NCBI RefSeq assembly: GCF_033807715.1
Contig: NC_084599.1
Location: 31,456,125 to 31,520,124, forward strand
Reading direction: 5' to 3'
Source of the DNA: Cololabis saira
Taxonomy: Eukaryota; Chordata; Actinopteri; Beloniformes; Belonidae
DNA: 64,000 bases
Shown here one piece after another: positions 9,118-22,849 of the stretch. The notes under the pieces are model-generated. The model ran no database searches and had not been told where the DNA came from. It worked only from the letters and a program-made list of their open reading frames with translations. Numbering within the stretch: position 1 is the stretch's first letter; the number at the start of each line of letters is the position of its first letter. The translations under genes and the position numbers were made by a program.

Positions 9118-10169
9118 ACATTTTTTGTTTTTTCCAGTGATGAGTCTTGCTTTAAGTGTAATGAGATTTTTTTTTTACTAAAATGAGACATTTTAACTAG
9201 AAATAAGACAAATATTCTTGTTAATATTTTGAGTTTTTGCAGTGATCCATTTTACTTATCCTGTGAAGGACAGAGTCATATTGATAAGTTCAGAAAACTG
9301 TTTTTTATTGTTGTGTTTTGATGTATTTGATGTAAGCCCAGTGGATATTTAAAGCTTACGGAAGGCTGCATTTAACTGTCATTCCTGCAGTATTTCTGCA
9401 GCTGTTTTGGTCAGTGCTATTATTTGTTATATATTTTATTATTTGTAATCAGCACAAATTATCTGTCCCCATATGATAAAATCCACCATCCCCCCTGATA
9501 TTTTTTTTTACAACTCGAGTACTGCCTGTGAGGAAGGTTTTTTGTTCCCTGTGGGAGTTTTTCTGTGTTTTTCTATCAAACTACGCCTCGTTTTGCCTAA
9601 AGTTTAACCCGGTTTGGTGTCGTGTGATTGGGTTCAGAGAGAACGACCCATGTGTAGACGTGTTAAAGAGGTAAAGGCACAGATTTGTTTTCTTTATTAT
9701 TGTAATCTGTGCTTTAAATAAATCTGGCAATGTTTATTGTAAAAGAGACTGATTTATTGCTTGTGTAGTTGAAAAATACATGAGAACAGGACCTTGAAAA
9801 AAATAATCGCATATTAAATCGCAATCGCAATATTGAGGAAAAAAATCGCAATTAGATTATTTTCAAAAATCGTTCAGCCCTAGCCAGCACCATGTCTGGA
9901 AACTGTTGACAAAGAAACGGAAGTACTTGTAGAATTTAATTTGACCTAATGACATGTTGAAGACCAAATATGAACTCTGCATGAACACAGGATGTACCCG
10001 TTCTTGTCTGGTCTGCGTCGTCTGAAAGTACTTTGTCACAAATATACAAACATCTAAGTGTCCAAAGCCAAAATCTTTAAAGGACTGGGTTTTGAGTCTT
10101 GTTTTAAATGTCCTTTTTTAATATTTCACTGTGAAAAAGGATAGTTACACCTCTTCCAGTCTCTATTAA

Positions 10170-10519
10170 AGGAGCATGAGGCAGGATTGAGGCAGGATTG
10201 AGGCAGGATTTATGAAAAAAATCCATATACGTTTTAAGTTTTCTAGTAATAATGTCAGATGAAGCGTTCCAAACCAAAAAGAATGAGCCCTCTAGTGTAT
10301 CTCTCCGTTGCCTTGAACAGGCTGTGTGCTGCAAAATGTGCTGCAATTCCGGACCGGAATTTCACGCGCTGTCCTGCGGATGTGACGTCATATGACGCTG
10401 CATGCGCGTTCTCCCCGTTCTCCCCGTTCTCCCGTGCCGACTTCGCTGTTGGCTGCAGGAACCCCAACGGTCGTCGTGGCGCTAATGAGTCTCATTTCTT
10501 ATTCTTGCCTCAAGCTCCT
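10170..10519 (+). mobile_element. TTAA-target MITE, copy 1
   Basis: Ends are aggagcatgaggc and its approximate inverse gcctcaagctcct, flanked by TTAA at 10166-10169 and 10520-10523, the target duplication of piggyBac and Kolobok elements. The interior is GC-rich in the middle (gatgtgacgtcatatgacgc) and has an 11-bp unit gaggcaggatt repeated three times near 10180-10210. A homologous copy in the opposite orientation lies at 24410-24750. Nothing codes for a transposase. Confidence 0.8.
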
Positions 10520-10523
10520 TTAA

Positions 10524-11610
10524 TTATTCTAAGGTTGACTTCTGGACAGACAGAGACTTGTTCACAATGCACCTTTGGGACTCTCAGATAATTATTTACA
10601 CTTCCCTCTTGGTTCCATCAGCCTGTTTACTCTGTTTGGTAAACAGTCACTGACAAAGTCTCCACCATCTTGCATCGCAGGGTACCGCTGGAAGACACCA
10701 CACAGCAAAGCTCCCAACTAAACACAAAAACGCCAGTAGGCCTACTCGTTTGTTGTTTCTTTTACCGTTGCCGAGAGAACAGTCTTTCAGAAGTGGAAAT
10801 CTACATAGAACTACCATATCAAACACTGGACCAACCTTTTCACAGTACACATCACTGTAGAAAAGGTAGCGTTGAAGAATCGCAACAAATAAGACTTCAA
10901 TGAAAAATGGAATCCATTTACTGTTTATTCTAACTGTGAATTATAATCACTACATGAGCCACATGCAGAAGATGAGACGAGACTATTTTGTTCTTGTGAA
11001 ATATGCATTTTTTGCTTTCTTTTTTCCATCATACAATGCAATCAGTGCTGATCATTGTTGCCATTATCATATCTCCACCAACGAACAAACTCCTCTGCTC
11101 TTTTCCTCTTTCCCCATTTATCTCCACATGGTTTTACTTTTTTCATCTGTTTGTTAGTTCATCTTTTTTGTGATATTACTTCTTATCTTTTTTCCAATCT
11201 TTGTTTGTTCACTATATTTGATTATTGATTTGTTGATTGATTTATTTTATCTTCTTTTTTTCTGTATAATATCTGTAATATCTATACTCAAATGGCTGGG
11301 GGTAGGAAGATGTTTGTGGAAGGTAAAGGGGTTATTGAGGATGTATCTGTGTTTGTCTGTGTCTGATGGAGGTGATGGAATCTTGGTGTGAAGGGATGGC
11401 ATGTTGGGGTAGTGGGATGGGAATTTGGGAATTGTAAGACGCTTAAATTAATATGGTCCTCTTGATAGTGGTTCGGCGGGAGGGGTTTTACTGAATATTT
11501 TAATCCTGTTAGTCATTTAAAACAAAATGTAAGTCCTCCCAAGGGGGAAGCAGATGCAGTGTGCGAAGTAAATTAAGTCCAAGAATAAAAGAGGGAGGGA
11601 AAACACCCAT

Positions 11611-11611
<1 letters not shown>
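10524..11611. other. Unassigned sequence
   Basis: No recognisable gene or transposon. Short ORFs show no family motifs. Confidence 0.45.

Positions 11612-11703
<92 letters not shown>
11612..11703. repeat. (CA)46 microsatellite
   Basis: An uninterrupted CA/TG dinucleotide run of 92 bp. The apparent cysteine-valine ORFs on the minus strand are translations of this repeat, not genes. Confidence 0.99.
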
Positions 11704-11705
<2 letters not shown>

Positions 11706-12849
11706 GAGAAAGTCTCCAGTCACGACTTATGTGGCAAGGTCACAAATCTGATCACATCTTTCTCAAGCTTATTTTAACTTTAAAGAAACATTGAAAATAA
11801 CACTGACATATTAACATGGGAAACGCTGTTATAGCATATGTGTGAGCAGCTGGTTGAATATCTACTTGGGCTACAAAGGTTCACAGATACTAACTGTAGC
11901 CCATGTGTGTGCCCCTCACATTGATGATGTAATAATGACGTGATTGCACATACCCAATGGACTGGATCAAATGTCACATAAAAAAGTAAGGAATCAGACT
12001 TCACATTGAGGACTGGATTTTCTACAGATGCTGCACAGATTCTGGCATCAGTTGCTTGCGAGGTAAGAATATAAAAGCACGTCCATTAGTGCTGACATGG
12101 TTTAAAGTTTAAAGCGCATTATCAAATCTAAAATGTGACATTTTTTGCAAAAGGGAATGAACATTTTGACGGATGAAGGGCCAGTTTTAAGGTTTGTGGA
12201 GCATATATTAAGTACACCGGTAATGTCACCTGGTGAGAAGGGATTGTTAAATGGAAACATGTGGATGCTGCTGCCACAAGCCATCAAAACACACGACAAA
12301 GCTAGAGACAACAACCGACCAGACCCCAGCACAGAGCATCTTTATCAGTTTCTCTCACAAGTCACTGGCCTCAGCACAGAAGATTACAGATGAGATTGCA
12401 CTTTCTACCACAGACAATATGTATAAAGATAATGCGCCATCTGGCTGCAACATTAAAGGACCTAAACTCCCTCAATAACTTAAATCTGCCCTGTCCCTTC
12501 TAGTACAAAGCATCAGTGATGGATTTCCGGTTTGATCTGTTGTCTAGGTGACCAATGAGGCATCTGTACTCCTCCACCTCATCTATCTCTTCTCTGAAGA
12601 TGAAAACAGCCTTTGGCTAAATTCCTGTCCCTTTTTAAAATCTCAAATCAAATCGTTCCTTTTGTCTTGTTCACATTCTCGTTCCCACACTGTTCCTGTC
12701 CACCAGTATTACAGCCCACAAGGCAAAACATATTTAATTGTTTAGTACATTTCATACATAAAGGCAACTCAAAGTGCTTTATGGCATCAGCTGAAAACAG
12801 AACAAAAATAATGAAATTATTAAAAGAAGCATAACAATGAGGATTCAAA
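11704..12849. other. Mostly unassigned; possible LINE-related fragment at right end
   Basis: No gene recognised. An ORF of 82 codons at 12145-12393 has no known motif. Near 12740-12790 the string aaggcaactcaaagtgcttt resembles the fish LINE/SINE-associated motif found next to transposable elements, but the match is short. Confidence 0.35.
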
Positions 12850-12929
12850 TATCAGAAAAAAAGCACACGCTGTGGGTCAATGGTTGTTTTGAGACTTTGG
12901 TCTCTTCAAACATTAGAGTCATCAGAGTA

Positions 12930-13126
12930 CTTCTGGAGCTGGCAGTTGTACTGAAAGGTGCACAGAGTGAGAGTACAGTCCCCTGTGGTGCTGGTGTGCT
13001 GCTGACCACTGAGCCAGACAAACAACCCTTCAGCTTCTCAAATTGTAGTCCGTTTGTCAGGTAGTCAGTAATCCAGGTGATTATGGAGGCGTAAACGTGG
13101 GTCTTCTGGAGTTTCTTACATGGCAC
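12930..13126 (-). pseudogene. L2-type LINE reverse-transcriptase core fragment
   Basis: The minus-strand frame reads ITWITDYLTNGLQFEKLKGC, then SGSVVSSTPAPQGTVLSL. This is the palm segment ending in the P-Q-G-T-V-L-S-P block of L2/Rex1-like reverse transcriptases. The downstream catalytic (F/Y)xDD motif is not seen: the sequence diverges after the block and the LINE homology ends near 12850. Confidence 0.65.
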
Positions 13127-13330
13127 TGTAAAGCTAAATCATGTTTAATGCATTGGAGAAATCAAAGATATGCCTACAGAGCTGTATGTTTTGCCAAGAT
13201 GAACGTGTATGATGTAGGAATGGGTGATATTTTACCGTTCACGATAAACCGTCAAAAAAATTCCTCACGATAAGAATTTGTCATCTCACGGTAAAAACGA
13301 TAAATTCCTGTTGATGATGTTTTTGTGTAA

Positions 13331-13373
13331 AGATGATTTATGGTTCTGCGTTAAATCCACGCACAACGTACGT
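13331..13373. mobile_element. Left half of an AGGCTGATTTATGG-family MITE
   Basis: agatgatttatggttctgcg followed by ttaaatccacgcacaacgta matches the left arm of the MITEs at 8441 and 22763. A candidate target triplet taa (13328-13330) precedes it. The right arm is missing and the GGAA array begins where it should be. Confidence 0.65.
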
Positions 13374-13903
<530 letters not shown>

Positions 13904-14364
13904 CATTCCCGTTGATGATGTTTTTGTGTAACAAACATGGCGGATCTGAGAACGAGATAGATTTATAGTTACAAAGGTGGAGTTGAATTGGTATTTTTTT
14001 TATCGTCATTTTTATCGTTATCGGGATAAATGCCAGAAATTATCGTGATACATTTTTTAGTCCATACCGCCCATCCCTAGTATGATGGCATCTTTAACTC
14101 AAACCCTGCAATGATAAGCAGACTGCAGTAGAAGGAGCTGATTCGCTTATTTAGGCTGGCCAATAAAAGTCCATATACGACCTTCATGATGTGTCATGTT
14201 ACAGCAAATAGCCAATAGTCGATGTGGGCAGATAGATTTGATTGTTTTTCTAGGTGGAACAAGGTAGGATGTCTTACACAGCACACAAACGTTCTCCTGG
14301 CTCAGACTAAGGTTAAGAGTTGATGCAGAATTAAATATAGCTGGTCTGCACAGACCTGCAGGAC

Positions 14365-14958
14365 TAGGCCTGTGTTGAAAAAATCGATTTTCTGATTCTA
14401 AATCGATTCTCATATTAATTCCTAAAAATCGATTTGTATGTCTAAAGATCGATTTTTTTTTTTTTTTTTTTTTTACTAAATTTAAATTTTCTTTAGAGAA
14501 AATGCTGGACATTTCAGCTTAAATTTCTAAATGTTATATTAGTTCAATGAAGTTCATATTATCTATATTTACTATAGCTTGTTTGGTTTCTCTGTTATCG
14601 GACACGGTTTGTCATGAAATACCTGAAAAATGCCCGGTGCTTCATGGCAAGCTGTGTGTCTGGTGACAGAATAAATCAGACAAGCTAAAATAATTTGTTT
14701 ACTGCTTGAGCTGTTGCAATTTCTTTCTTTTTTTGCACTTTAAATGGATATTGAAATGCCTATTTGAGTTATTTATTTCTTATATTTCTTTCTTATTTCA
14801 ATAGTTATTTTACAGTCATATAATCCAGGCAACACTAACCCAAATCAATATCGAATCGAATCGGATCGAATCAAATGGTGATAATCGATTTTGAATCTTA
14901 AGAATCGGAATCAAATCGATTCTTGACATTTGAATCGAGCTGAAACCATTTGGCCCTG
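14365..14958. mobile_element. Probable hAT-like element with ATCGATT-rich ends
   Basis: The left side has gtgttgaaaaaatcgatttt and repeated aatcgatt units; the right side has their inverse (tgataatcgattttgaatc, tcaaatcgattcttgacatt). The L2-type LINE coding sequence stops on one side and resumes on the other, which supports an insertion. Terminal repeats are degraded and no exact 8-bp duplication was found, so borders are uncertain by about 15 bp. Confidence 0.6.
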
Positions 14959-15260
14959 CAACCTTATTCTAGTTCAGTCTCGACGATAGAATAGTTCCTC
15001 CTCATTGGTTCATTGGTTCTGTCCAGGTTTCCAACCATCCGATCGCTCTTTTACTTAAAGCCTGTGAATTGAATCACCTCTGTTCTCACATTGTGTTTTC
15101 TGTTATACTGGAACTTGCTCTCCAGTTTCTTCCTGAACACCTCCTTGTCCTCTCTTAACTTGACCTCTCTTATCTGTGCAATCTTCATTGTAGTACCAAT
15201 CTTCTTATAAGCACCTCTGAACATAACAGTTGTGTAAAGTCTCTTTTGTGACAGTTTAAT

Positions 15261-17689
15261 ATGATGGCGACCATAGTGCACTTTGCAAAGTAAACTATTT
15301 TTGGAAACTTTAAAATTGTAGCTATTTTTAAATTTGTGAGAAAGAGGCGAGAAAGTGCACAAGTATGTTACAATTTTTGAGAAGTGAGACTGGATATAAC
15401 CAGTGAACATAGTCACACTTCATTTCTGGAATTAAACAATTCCCTTCATTTAAATTTTCATTTTCATTTAAATTCATGTCTAAAGCCACCTGGAAAAAAG
15501 GAGTATTCACCTCTTCTTTAGCTCTGCTTCGGTTTCCAGGAACTTCTGAGGGACAGGTCTGGCTTTAATACACTAGGCGGCCTACTTCATTGATCAATGA
15601 TGCTGAAAAAATGGTGTGTCAACCAATACAATAGAATTATGGTTGTAAATTGACTCTGAGAATGTGGAGAAATTCATTACGGAGCTCACAAATGCGTCTT
15701 TGTGTGCAGTTTTCTCTCCCTGCCACCCGATGAATACAGATCACACAGTCCCGATTGCAGGAGAATGGTTCACCTTCACCTGAAAAACTCTCTGTACACA
15801 CTGTGAGACCTGCTGCTATCCGGAACAACCGCTCCATCTTTATGTCATCCCTCTCTCTTCCTCTCTCTCTCTTGCTTTGGCCTGGAGTCAATCTCTCTTT
15901 TTCACTGCCAGCTGATAGCTGTGCATGACTGTCTGCATCTCTGTTCATGCGTTCACTCCATCTATCACCTGCTGCTGCCTCTGTCACTCCTCCATCCTCC
16001 CGTTTTCCCTCCCCTCTCTGAATGGGGACAGATAATACGCCTTTCCTTCTCATCGCTGCACTGATATTTTTCCACTTTACAAGTTTATCATTTTAGCAAT
16101 CAGATTGGGTTTACAGTTTTGCTCAAGGTCAGTTCAGCAAGGGTGCACACTGTCTGCAGAGGGAATTTAATCTGTGAGATCTCAGTTACGGCTTCTCCTC
16201 CTTTATCAACTCCGTCGACCTCAGTGGGTTTTGGAAAGTTTTTTGCTCCTCCTGCATGGAAGCTTTCATTTGCATAAACACCCCTTTAGTAAGTTTTATC
16301 CTGAATGTTTTTCTTAACAGTCCGTGGAAATTGCATATTGAGCAGTTGCCATAGGAACTGGGGGCTCAATTGCCCCAAATTACCATAAAACACTAATTAA
16401 AGCACTGGGTAAGGGCACCATTTTGACAAGTTTCATGCAACTGCGCTGAACCAACGCCTCAGGTGAAGAAAATGAATAGTCTATGGAAGTCATTTCAACA
16501 CCCATTATACACTGGAATGTTTTACGTCTCTGTGCATTGAATACAAACACAGCATAACATAACTGAGGGTAGTTGTGCAGCATGTGACGCAAAGGTCTTG
16601 TGTTGAGCGGTTCCGAGTTTGCACAACTTTGGATACGGAATAAACAATTCTCTTCAACTGGTGAATGTTTCAGTATAAAATAGTACACCAAACCGTAAAT
16701 AGATTTGTTAAATAGATAACAGAAAGCAATATTAGCATCTTAACCATCTATCTGATAATATGACTTTGTGTGAACCTAATGTACTTTCTCAGTGACGGGT
16801 CAGTAAAGTCAGCAGTTTTACCACAAACCCAGACATGAAATGAAAGCTTTCAAAAAGAGACAAGATGACTCTAAATACAGAAAAAACTAAAATATGTATT
16901 ATTAATATTATTAATTTTATTTTTAATATTAATATTATTATTATTTGTTATTACGGCTGTGTTCAATGAGTACTTTAACCACAGTGACAACTTCTCATTC
17001 ATGGGAAAAGAAGAAAAATCCATAAAAATGTTTTCAAGTTAAATTTCCCAGCAGAATTTATTTTACAATACAGTCAACCCTCCAAAATTTGGCAACCAGA
17101 GTTTACTACATGCTGTGGTAAATTCCCAAAACAAAGCAAGCTTTTGACTCACAGTGAATGTTTGACAGATTGGATAACAGAGGCACTTCACAAACTGTTC
17201 ATGCTTTAATTAAAATGTCTGATGCATGGCCCTGCAACAAATATATTAATGAAGATGGGTGGAAAAGAAATTCTCCCAGATACGATCTGAATTTCTGAAC
17301 AGCCAAATACAACACTGACATGAGAGTTATTCAATTCTAAATAAAACCACATACAGAGTTGGTTTTTAAAGTAAATGCTCTTGTTTTGACACTTGACTGG
17401 TACCAAGCCTGTAATAGATCAATTATCTCTTTCCTTTTGCCGAAACAGGAGAAAATCTAAGATTAAAATCAGTTTGTTACAAACTAGTCCACCTTGGAGG
17501 CTCAGTCTGATTCACGATTTAAAAAAAACATGCCTATTTTTAATGGAGCAGTATGGACAGTATTGTCTGAGATGCTTCTAAATCAGTCCGTGGATCCTTG
17601 TCTGACATCACTCTCACTGACTGGAAGGGCCGTACAACAGCCGGCGCAGCGCTGCCGTTTTACAGCCATCCTCCACCTGGTGGGACTTG
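15261..17689. other. Unassigned sequence
   Basis: No coding exon or transposon recognised. Positions 15840-15902 are pyrimidine-rich (ctctctcttcctctctctct). An AT-rich ATT/TAA low-complexity stretch lies at about 16890-16950. ORFs at 15637-16053 and 16380-16691 on the minus strand show no known motif. Confidence 0.4.
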
Positions 17690-18135
17690 AGCTTGAGGGA
17701 GAGTTGAAGCGCCCTGCAGAGGAATCTCATTTCAGCTGCTTCTATCTGCGTTCTTAATCTTTTAGCCACGGCAGCTTGGGACTATAGGTGATGCTTGGAA
17801 CGTACTGTAGACCGACTAGTTAATAGAGAGCCTTGTCTTTTGTCTTTTGGCTCAGCTCTCCCTTCACCACACCAGACCAGTAGAGTCCATATTACTGCAG
17901 ATGCAGCAGTGATCCGCCTGTCAGTCTCCCATTCTATTTACCCCTCACTCAGGAACAAGGCCATACGATACTTAAACTCCTTCAATTGAGGCAGCAGCTC
18001 ACTCCCAACCTCGAGAAGGCATTTCACCCTTTTCAGACCGAGAACCATGGTCTCAGATTTGGAGGTGCTGATTCTCATTGCAGCCGGTTTGCACTTGGCC
18101 TCAAACTGCTTCAGTGAGAGCTGAAGTTATTGGCT

Positions 18136-18811
18136 CAATGCGTTTACATGCAGTCAATAACCCTTTAAAAACCCGAATATTACCAATAACCCGGTTTTGC
18201 ATGGCCATGTAAACACCAATAACCCCTTTGAATAACCCGAATTTGCTCATATTAGGGTTTTTAAAAAACCCGACTATGACTCCTGGGTTACTCCTTTTAA
18301 AACCCGAATATTTGGTCATGTAAACGCCAAACTGGATATCCCGATCAAATGGAACATGAATTTGTTTTCTGTGCATGCTCTTTTCGCAAGGAATCTTGTT
18401 CTTTTGAGTCCAGGACGTACTTCTAAACATGGAGAAACGCAAGACCACGCCACGCTTTTGGAGTGAGGAGGAGACTAATCATTTTATAAATGTAATGAAG
18501 GATATGAACATTTTGGCATTTGTAGACGGTAGAAAGTACCGGGATAGCGAGATGTACAAGAAGGTGAGCGAAAAGTTGCGCGAAGCAGCATTTGTTTTGA
18601 ATTTGGATACAGGAAGAAGAAGCGGAAATGACGGTAATTGCTCATCATGTTCTCCGCGCGTCGGTGTTTTGATCCAGATATCCCAAATGATTAATTACCA
18701 TGTATACAGGGATAACCCTGTTTGCTCACGCATGTAAACGTAATATTCCGAATGTTTCAGTAACCGGAATATTAGCAATAATCCGAATTTTGACTGCATG
18801 TAAACGTAGTC
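18136..18811 (+). mobile_element. Harbinger-like element, copy 1 (Myb/SANT ORF)
   Basis: The left end tgcgtttacatgcagtcaat and the right end (inverse: gactacgtttacatgcagtc) form terminal inverted repeats of about 20 bp. Many CCCGAATATT/AATATTCGG-type steps lie inside both ends. The interior encodes a Myb/SANT-like protein start. A homologous copy is at 27157-27765. The flanking triplets (caa, or tcaa) are compatible with a 3-bp duplication but are not clean. No DDE transposase is present, so the element is non-autonomous. Confidence 0.75.
18429..18737 (+). pseudogene. Myb/SANT-like DNA-binding protein fragment of a Harbinger-type element
   Basis: The 102-residue frame begins MEKRKTTPRFWSEEETNHFI and contains W-S-E-E-E-T ... 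L-x-G-R-K-Y-R ... M-Y-K-K-V-S-E-K-L-R-E-A, the helix pattern of the trihelix Myb/SANT-like domain found in the accessory DNA-binding protein of PIF/Harbinger transposons and in proteins domesticated from them. Residues about 1-60 match the domain. The third helix (usually with a second conserved W or K-rich stretch) is missing, and the rest looks like read-through of element DNA. The ATG context (aacatgg) is good. Known role of the family: the Myb-like protein helps carry the transposase to the element ends. This copy is too short to be complete. Confidence 0.6.
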
Positions 18812-19330
18812 AATTAAACTTAAAGGACAACATCATCCACATAAGAAAAGATGGAAACTGAGACCATCAAACTGTACCCTTGGCTGCAGCTGGAAATTCT
18901 GTCCATAAAAGTAAAGAACAAAATAAGTAACAAAGAGCAATGCTGTCGGAGTCCCACTCCCTCCAGGAGGGAATCCAACGTACTACCAGCACCTTACCTA
19001 AGCTTTCGCTCTGTTTGTAAAGAGACAAAACTGTTATAACAATGGATCCAGCACCCCATACTCTCAGACCCAGTACCTAATCATTTTGTATCATCTTGGA
19101 GCACCCCATCAAAGAATCCCTTTGCGAACTGGTTGGGGTAAACTATCGTGCCTCGTTGAGGATCCCAGTGAGTGTATAGAGCTGAACCAGTGGTCCTTTC
19201 CAGAAAGGAACCTGCATTGTTCCCCTTGAATCCGAGATTCAACAATCGATCGGACTCTCTTCAAAAGCACCTCTGCATTGACTTTACCAGGGAGGCTGAG
19301 GAGCGAAACTCCCCTGTAAAAATCCAGAAG

Positions 19331-20436
<1,106 letters not shown>

Positions 20437-21940
20437 TGAAAAGATTGAAATACAAGGAAGAGACCCTAATTTTTACATACTGCAGTGATATTTCTAGCTA
20501 TTTGCTGCTTAATGTGCTGTAGCTGAACAGGAAATGAGCTGCTTTCTTCCTCCGAGCTTGTTTGGACTGTGATCCAAGTAGAACTACTGTACACGAGTGT
20601 TCATATTTATGAGTTAGATAAGAGGCAGCACAAAGCTTATGTGGGTTGTTGTTCAGAGTACAGTACGTGGCTCTTGGGTAGTTCAGCAGCTGCTGCCTAG
20701 TTAGGTACAACGATCTGTGATGCAATACTGATATTAATGCTTTATGTCGGATTATCAGAATGAGTTCTCAGGAAAAAAATGTCCCTTCTTTAAAAGTTGA
20801 TATTTTTCCCAAAAGGACAGTATTCAGCAAGCAGTTTATTCAGTTGTCTTGAGAGTTGTAGCATGAAAAACCTTCGTTTGTTTGATTCACACCGGATCCA
20901 GGTGAACAAGTTGATCAATGGAAAGGATTTTCAGACCTGGAAAAAAAAAACTGTATACTCATCAGTCTTCTTTGCACTTTTCTCTCCCCCGATTTCTCCC
21001 GGTTTATGCAGTCACGCTCCACACACTAAGTGCTCTCGTACACATGCATGGACACCCATTCATGCATGTGTACGAGAGTTCTGAGTCACAAGAGTCTGCG
21101 GTGACACAGTGTATTGAACACAAACACTCAGGCCTGAGGTCTACCCTCAGTCACGTGCAGAGGAGCTAATAACATTTTTCACACATCAATGCCTACGGGG
21201 AGCCTGGGGACTTCTCTCAAATGTAAAGATAAAAAAACAAAACAACAAAACATTCAGCTAGAAAATGATGTAAAAAATGTATTCAGCAAGGTATCATTTA
21301 AACAAGGCTTTTAATAGCACTGATTATATGATTTTTTTCAGCACAATATGTTTATATATTTTTTCTTTAATATATATTCTTTGGAGGAATATTGATGCCA
21401 ACATTCATAGCGGGAAAGCAATAAATGGTAGCAAAATTATCACTGAAATGCCACATTACATGATAAATGATTACAATGCTGCACTCGTCAATAAAAATAA
21501 AAACCCTATCAACATAAAAGCATAATAATAGACCTTTGCCTCCCAACAACTTGATGGTGATTTTCCGTAAAAGTGCTATTCATATATTATTAAATGTATT
21601 AGTCAAATCTGCAGCAATGTATTTTGACCTCCATGTCAAAATGCGTTCCTGTATGCGTTTGAGTTTGACAGATTTAACACCTGAGTTACTGAGATGGAAA
21701 ACACGAGAATGTTTTTTTTACATTTAATTATATACAGTTATTAGTTAACTTTAGATCGTTGACAATTTGCAAATTGAAGTTTCTAACATATGATCATGAA
21801 ATAAAAACAATAATAAATTGTCAAAAGTTTTGATTAAAAAAACATTTTGAAAATGATCTCCTCCTTTAAAAGCTTAAAAAAAAAATCAATGTCTATAACC
21901 CAGTAAAATTATTCTTAATTATAATATATAAAAACAAGTC
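20437..21940. other. Unassigned sequence containing one perfect hairpin
   Basis: No gene or transposon recognised. The only structured element noticed is the hairpin at 21033-21078. The right part (21240-21940) is strongly AT-rich. Confidence 0.4.
21033..21078. repeat. Perfect 18-bp-arm hairpin, 10-base loop
   Basis: ctctcgtacacatgcatg at 21033-21050 is followed after gacacccatt by its exact inverse catgcatgtgtacgagag at 21061-21078. The arm itself contains the self-complementary acatgcatg motif. No transposon ends are visible around it. Confidence 0.95.
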
Positions 21941-22113
21941 TTAAAGGGGACCTATTATGAAAAACACGTTTTTTCTTGGTTTAAAATATATAAAGTGGTC
22001 TCCCCTCACCCTGCCAACACAGGAAAGATGAAATCCCATATAAATCTGCAAGGTCTGTTCACCCCGCCCTGCTGAATCTTCCAGTGTCATGTGACTTTCT
22101 ACGAGCCGTTCAG

Positions 22114-22151
22114 AATCTGCTCCCGTCGTTACGTAACGACGGGAGCAGATT
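22114..22151. repeat. 38-bp perfect palindrome
   Basis: aatctgctcccgtcgttac at 22114-22132 is followed directly, with no spacer, by its exact inverse at 22133-22151, centred on the tacgta step. Such a spacer-free palindrome can form a cruciform and tends to be unstable in cloning and assembly. Confidence 0.97.
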
Positions 22152-22762
22152 TCCATAGGTCGGCCTCCGCTGCTGAAACCACGCCCACCACTCTCTCCGC
22201 CGGCTGGAGCTTCAGCCATTGTTTAGAAGCGGTGACTGTTTCCACAGCGAGGGACAGTAAAAATGAGGTTTTGCATCGACATTTACCCTCATAAAAGGAT
22301 CAGTACCAGCAGTACGGACCCGGCAACTGCACACGAGTCAGCGTTAAGTGACATTATTTTTTTATGTTATTTATATTTGTCTATGAGTATGATCTTTGCA
22401 TGGGCTAAGTATTTAGCTGAGCTCCGGAGCTGCCGGAGCTGCTCACGGACCGGACCGGTGAGGAGCCCCGACGGGTACCGTAATACATTTTTCTTTTGTC
22501 CATGGTTTCAGATCTGAAGCTGTTCAACGACACCTTCAGAAGATGCACGGTCCTTCCTTGAGCCAGCAATAGTGCATTAATGTTATTTATATACAACTAA
22601 TGTTTTATTTTTTAACAATAAAGTTGCCATTTGTGAAAATTCAGTGTTGTGATTTCTTTACAGTTAACATGATTCATTTGTCTTGAGAAATTGGAGTAAA
22701 TAACCGTGGTGTACCTGTTTAGAATTCAATTAAATCTTCCTGTGTGAAGACGAGGGGACTAA

Positions 22763-22849
22763 AGGCTGATTTATGGTTCCGCGTTACACCAACGCGGAGC
22801 CTACGGCGTAGGGTACGCGCCGATTTAACCCAGAACTGTAAATGAGGCT
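22763..22849. mobile_element. Palindromic MITE (AGGCTGATTTATGG family), 87 bp
   Basis: Left arm aggctgatttatggttccgc; right arm is the inverse of a diverged copy (cagaactgtaaatgaggct). The centre keeps the paired cggcgtaggg and tacgcgcc blocks. The flanks read taa on the left and ttaa on the right, compatible with a TWA target. It is nested in the TTAA element. Confidence 0.75.

Larger units (their letters stand above)
8117..9882. mobile_element. Large non-autonomous hAT element (1.77 kb)
   Basis: Ends are tagggctgaacgattaatt on the left and the inverse aaaatcgttcagcccta on the right, flanked by an exact 8-bp duplication gccagcac at 8109-8116 and 9883-9890. Near each end are clusters of ATCGC/GCGAT steps (cgatatcgcg-type), common in fish hAT elements whose consensus ends in such repeats. 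No transposase frame was recognised. The interior carries a GC-rich palindromic MITE at 8441-8581, a GC hairpin at 8385-8414 and an inverted repeat at 8975-9117, so the element is a composite of several insertions. Confidence 0.92.
17690..19330 (-). mobile_element. Old Rex3-like RTE LINE copy, antisense, split by a Harbinger-like element
   Basis: Minus-strand reading, 5' to 3': GVSLLSLPGKV ... VLLKRVRSIVESRIQGEQC (about 19300-19190, the start of the RT domain); the segment rich in gacagaat-type codons matching the Rex3 primer-site region (about 18990-18890); then AAMRISTSKSETMVLGLKR and LLPQLKEFKY (about 18080-17960); then the L-T-Y-G-H-like region near 17790-17770. Many stops interrupt it. 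A Harbinger-like element sits between the last two pieces. Neither the 3' tail nor the endonuclease is present, so both ends have been lost. Confidence 0.7.

Noticed and set aside
11509..11723. Cys-Val repeat ORFs
   Set aside because: Translation of the CA/GT dinucleotide array.
12145..12393. An 82-codon ORF (start MQKGMNILTDEGPV) as a possible gene fragment
   Set aside because: No recognised family and no splice context; its length is ordinary for chance.
15637..16053. A 138-codon minus-strand ORF rich in Arg and Glu
   Set aside because: Part of it is a CT-rich low-complexity stretch read as Arg-Glu, and no known motif is present.
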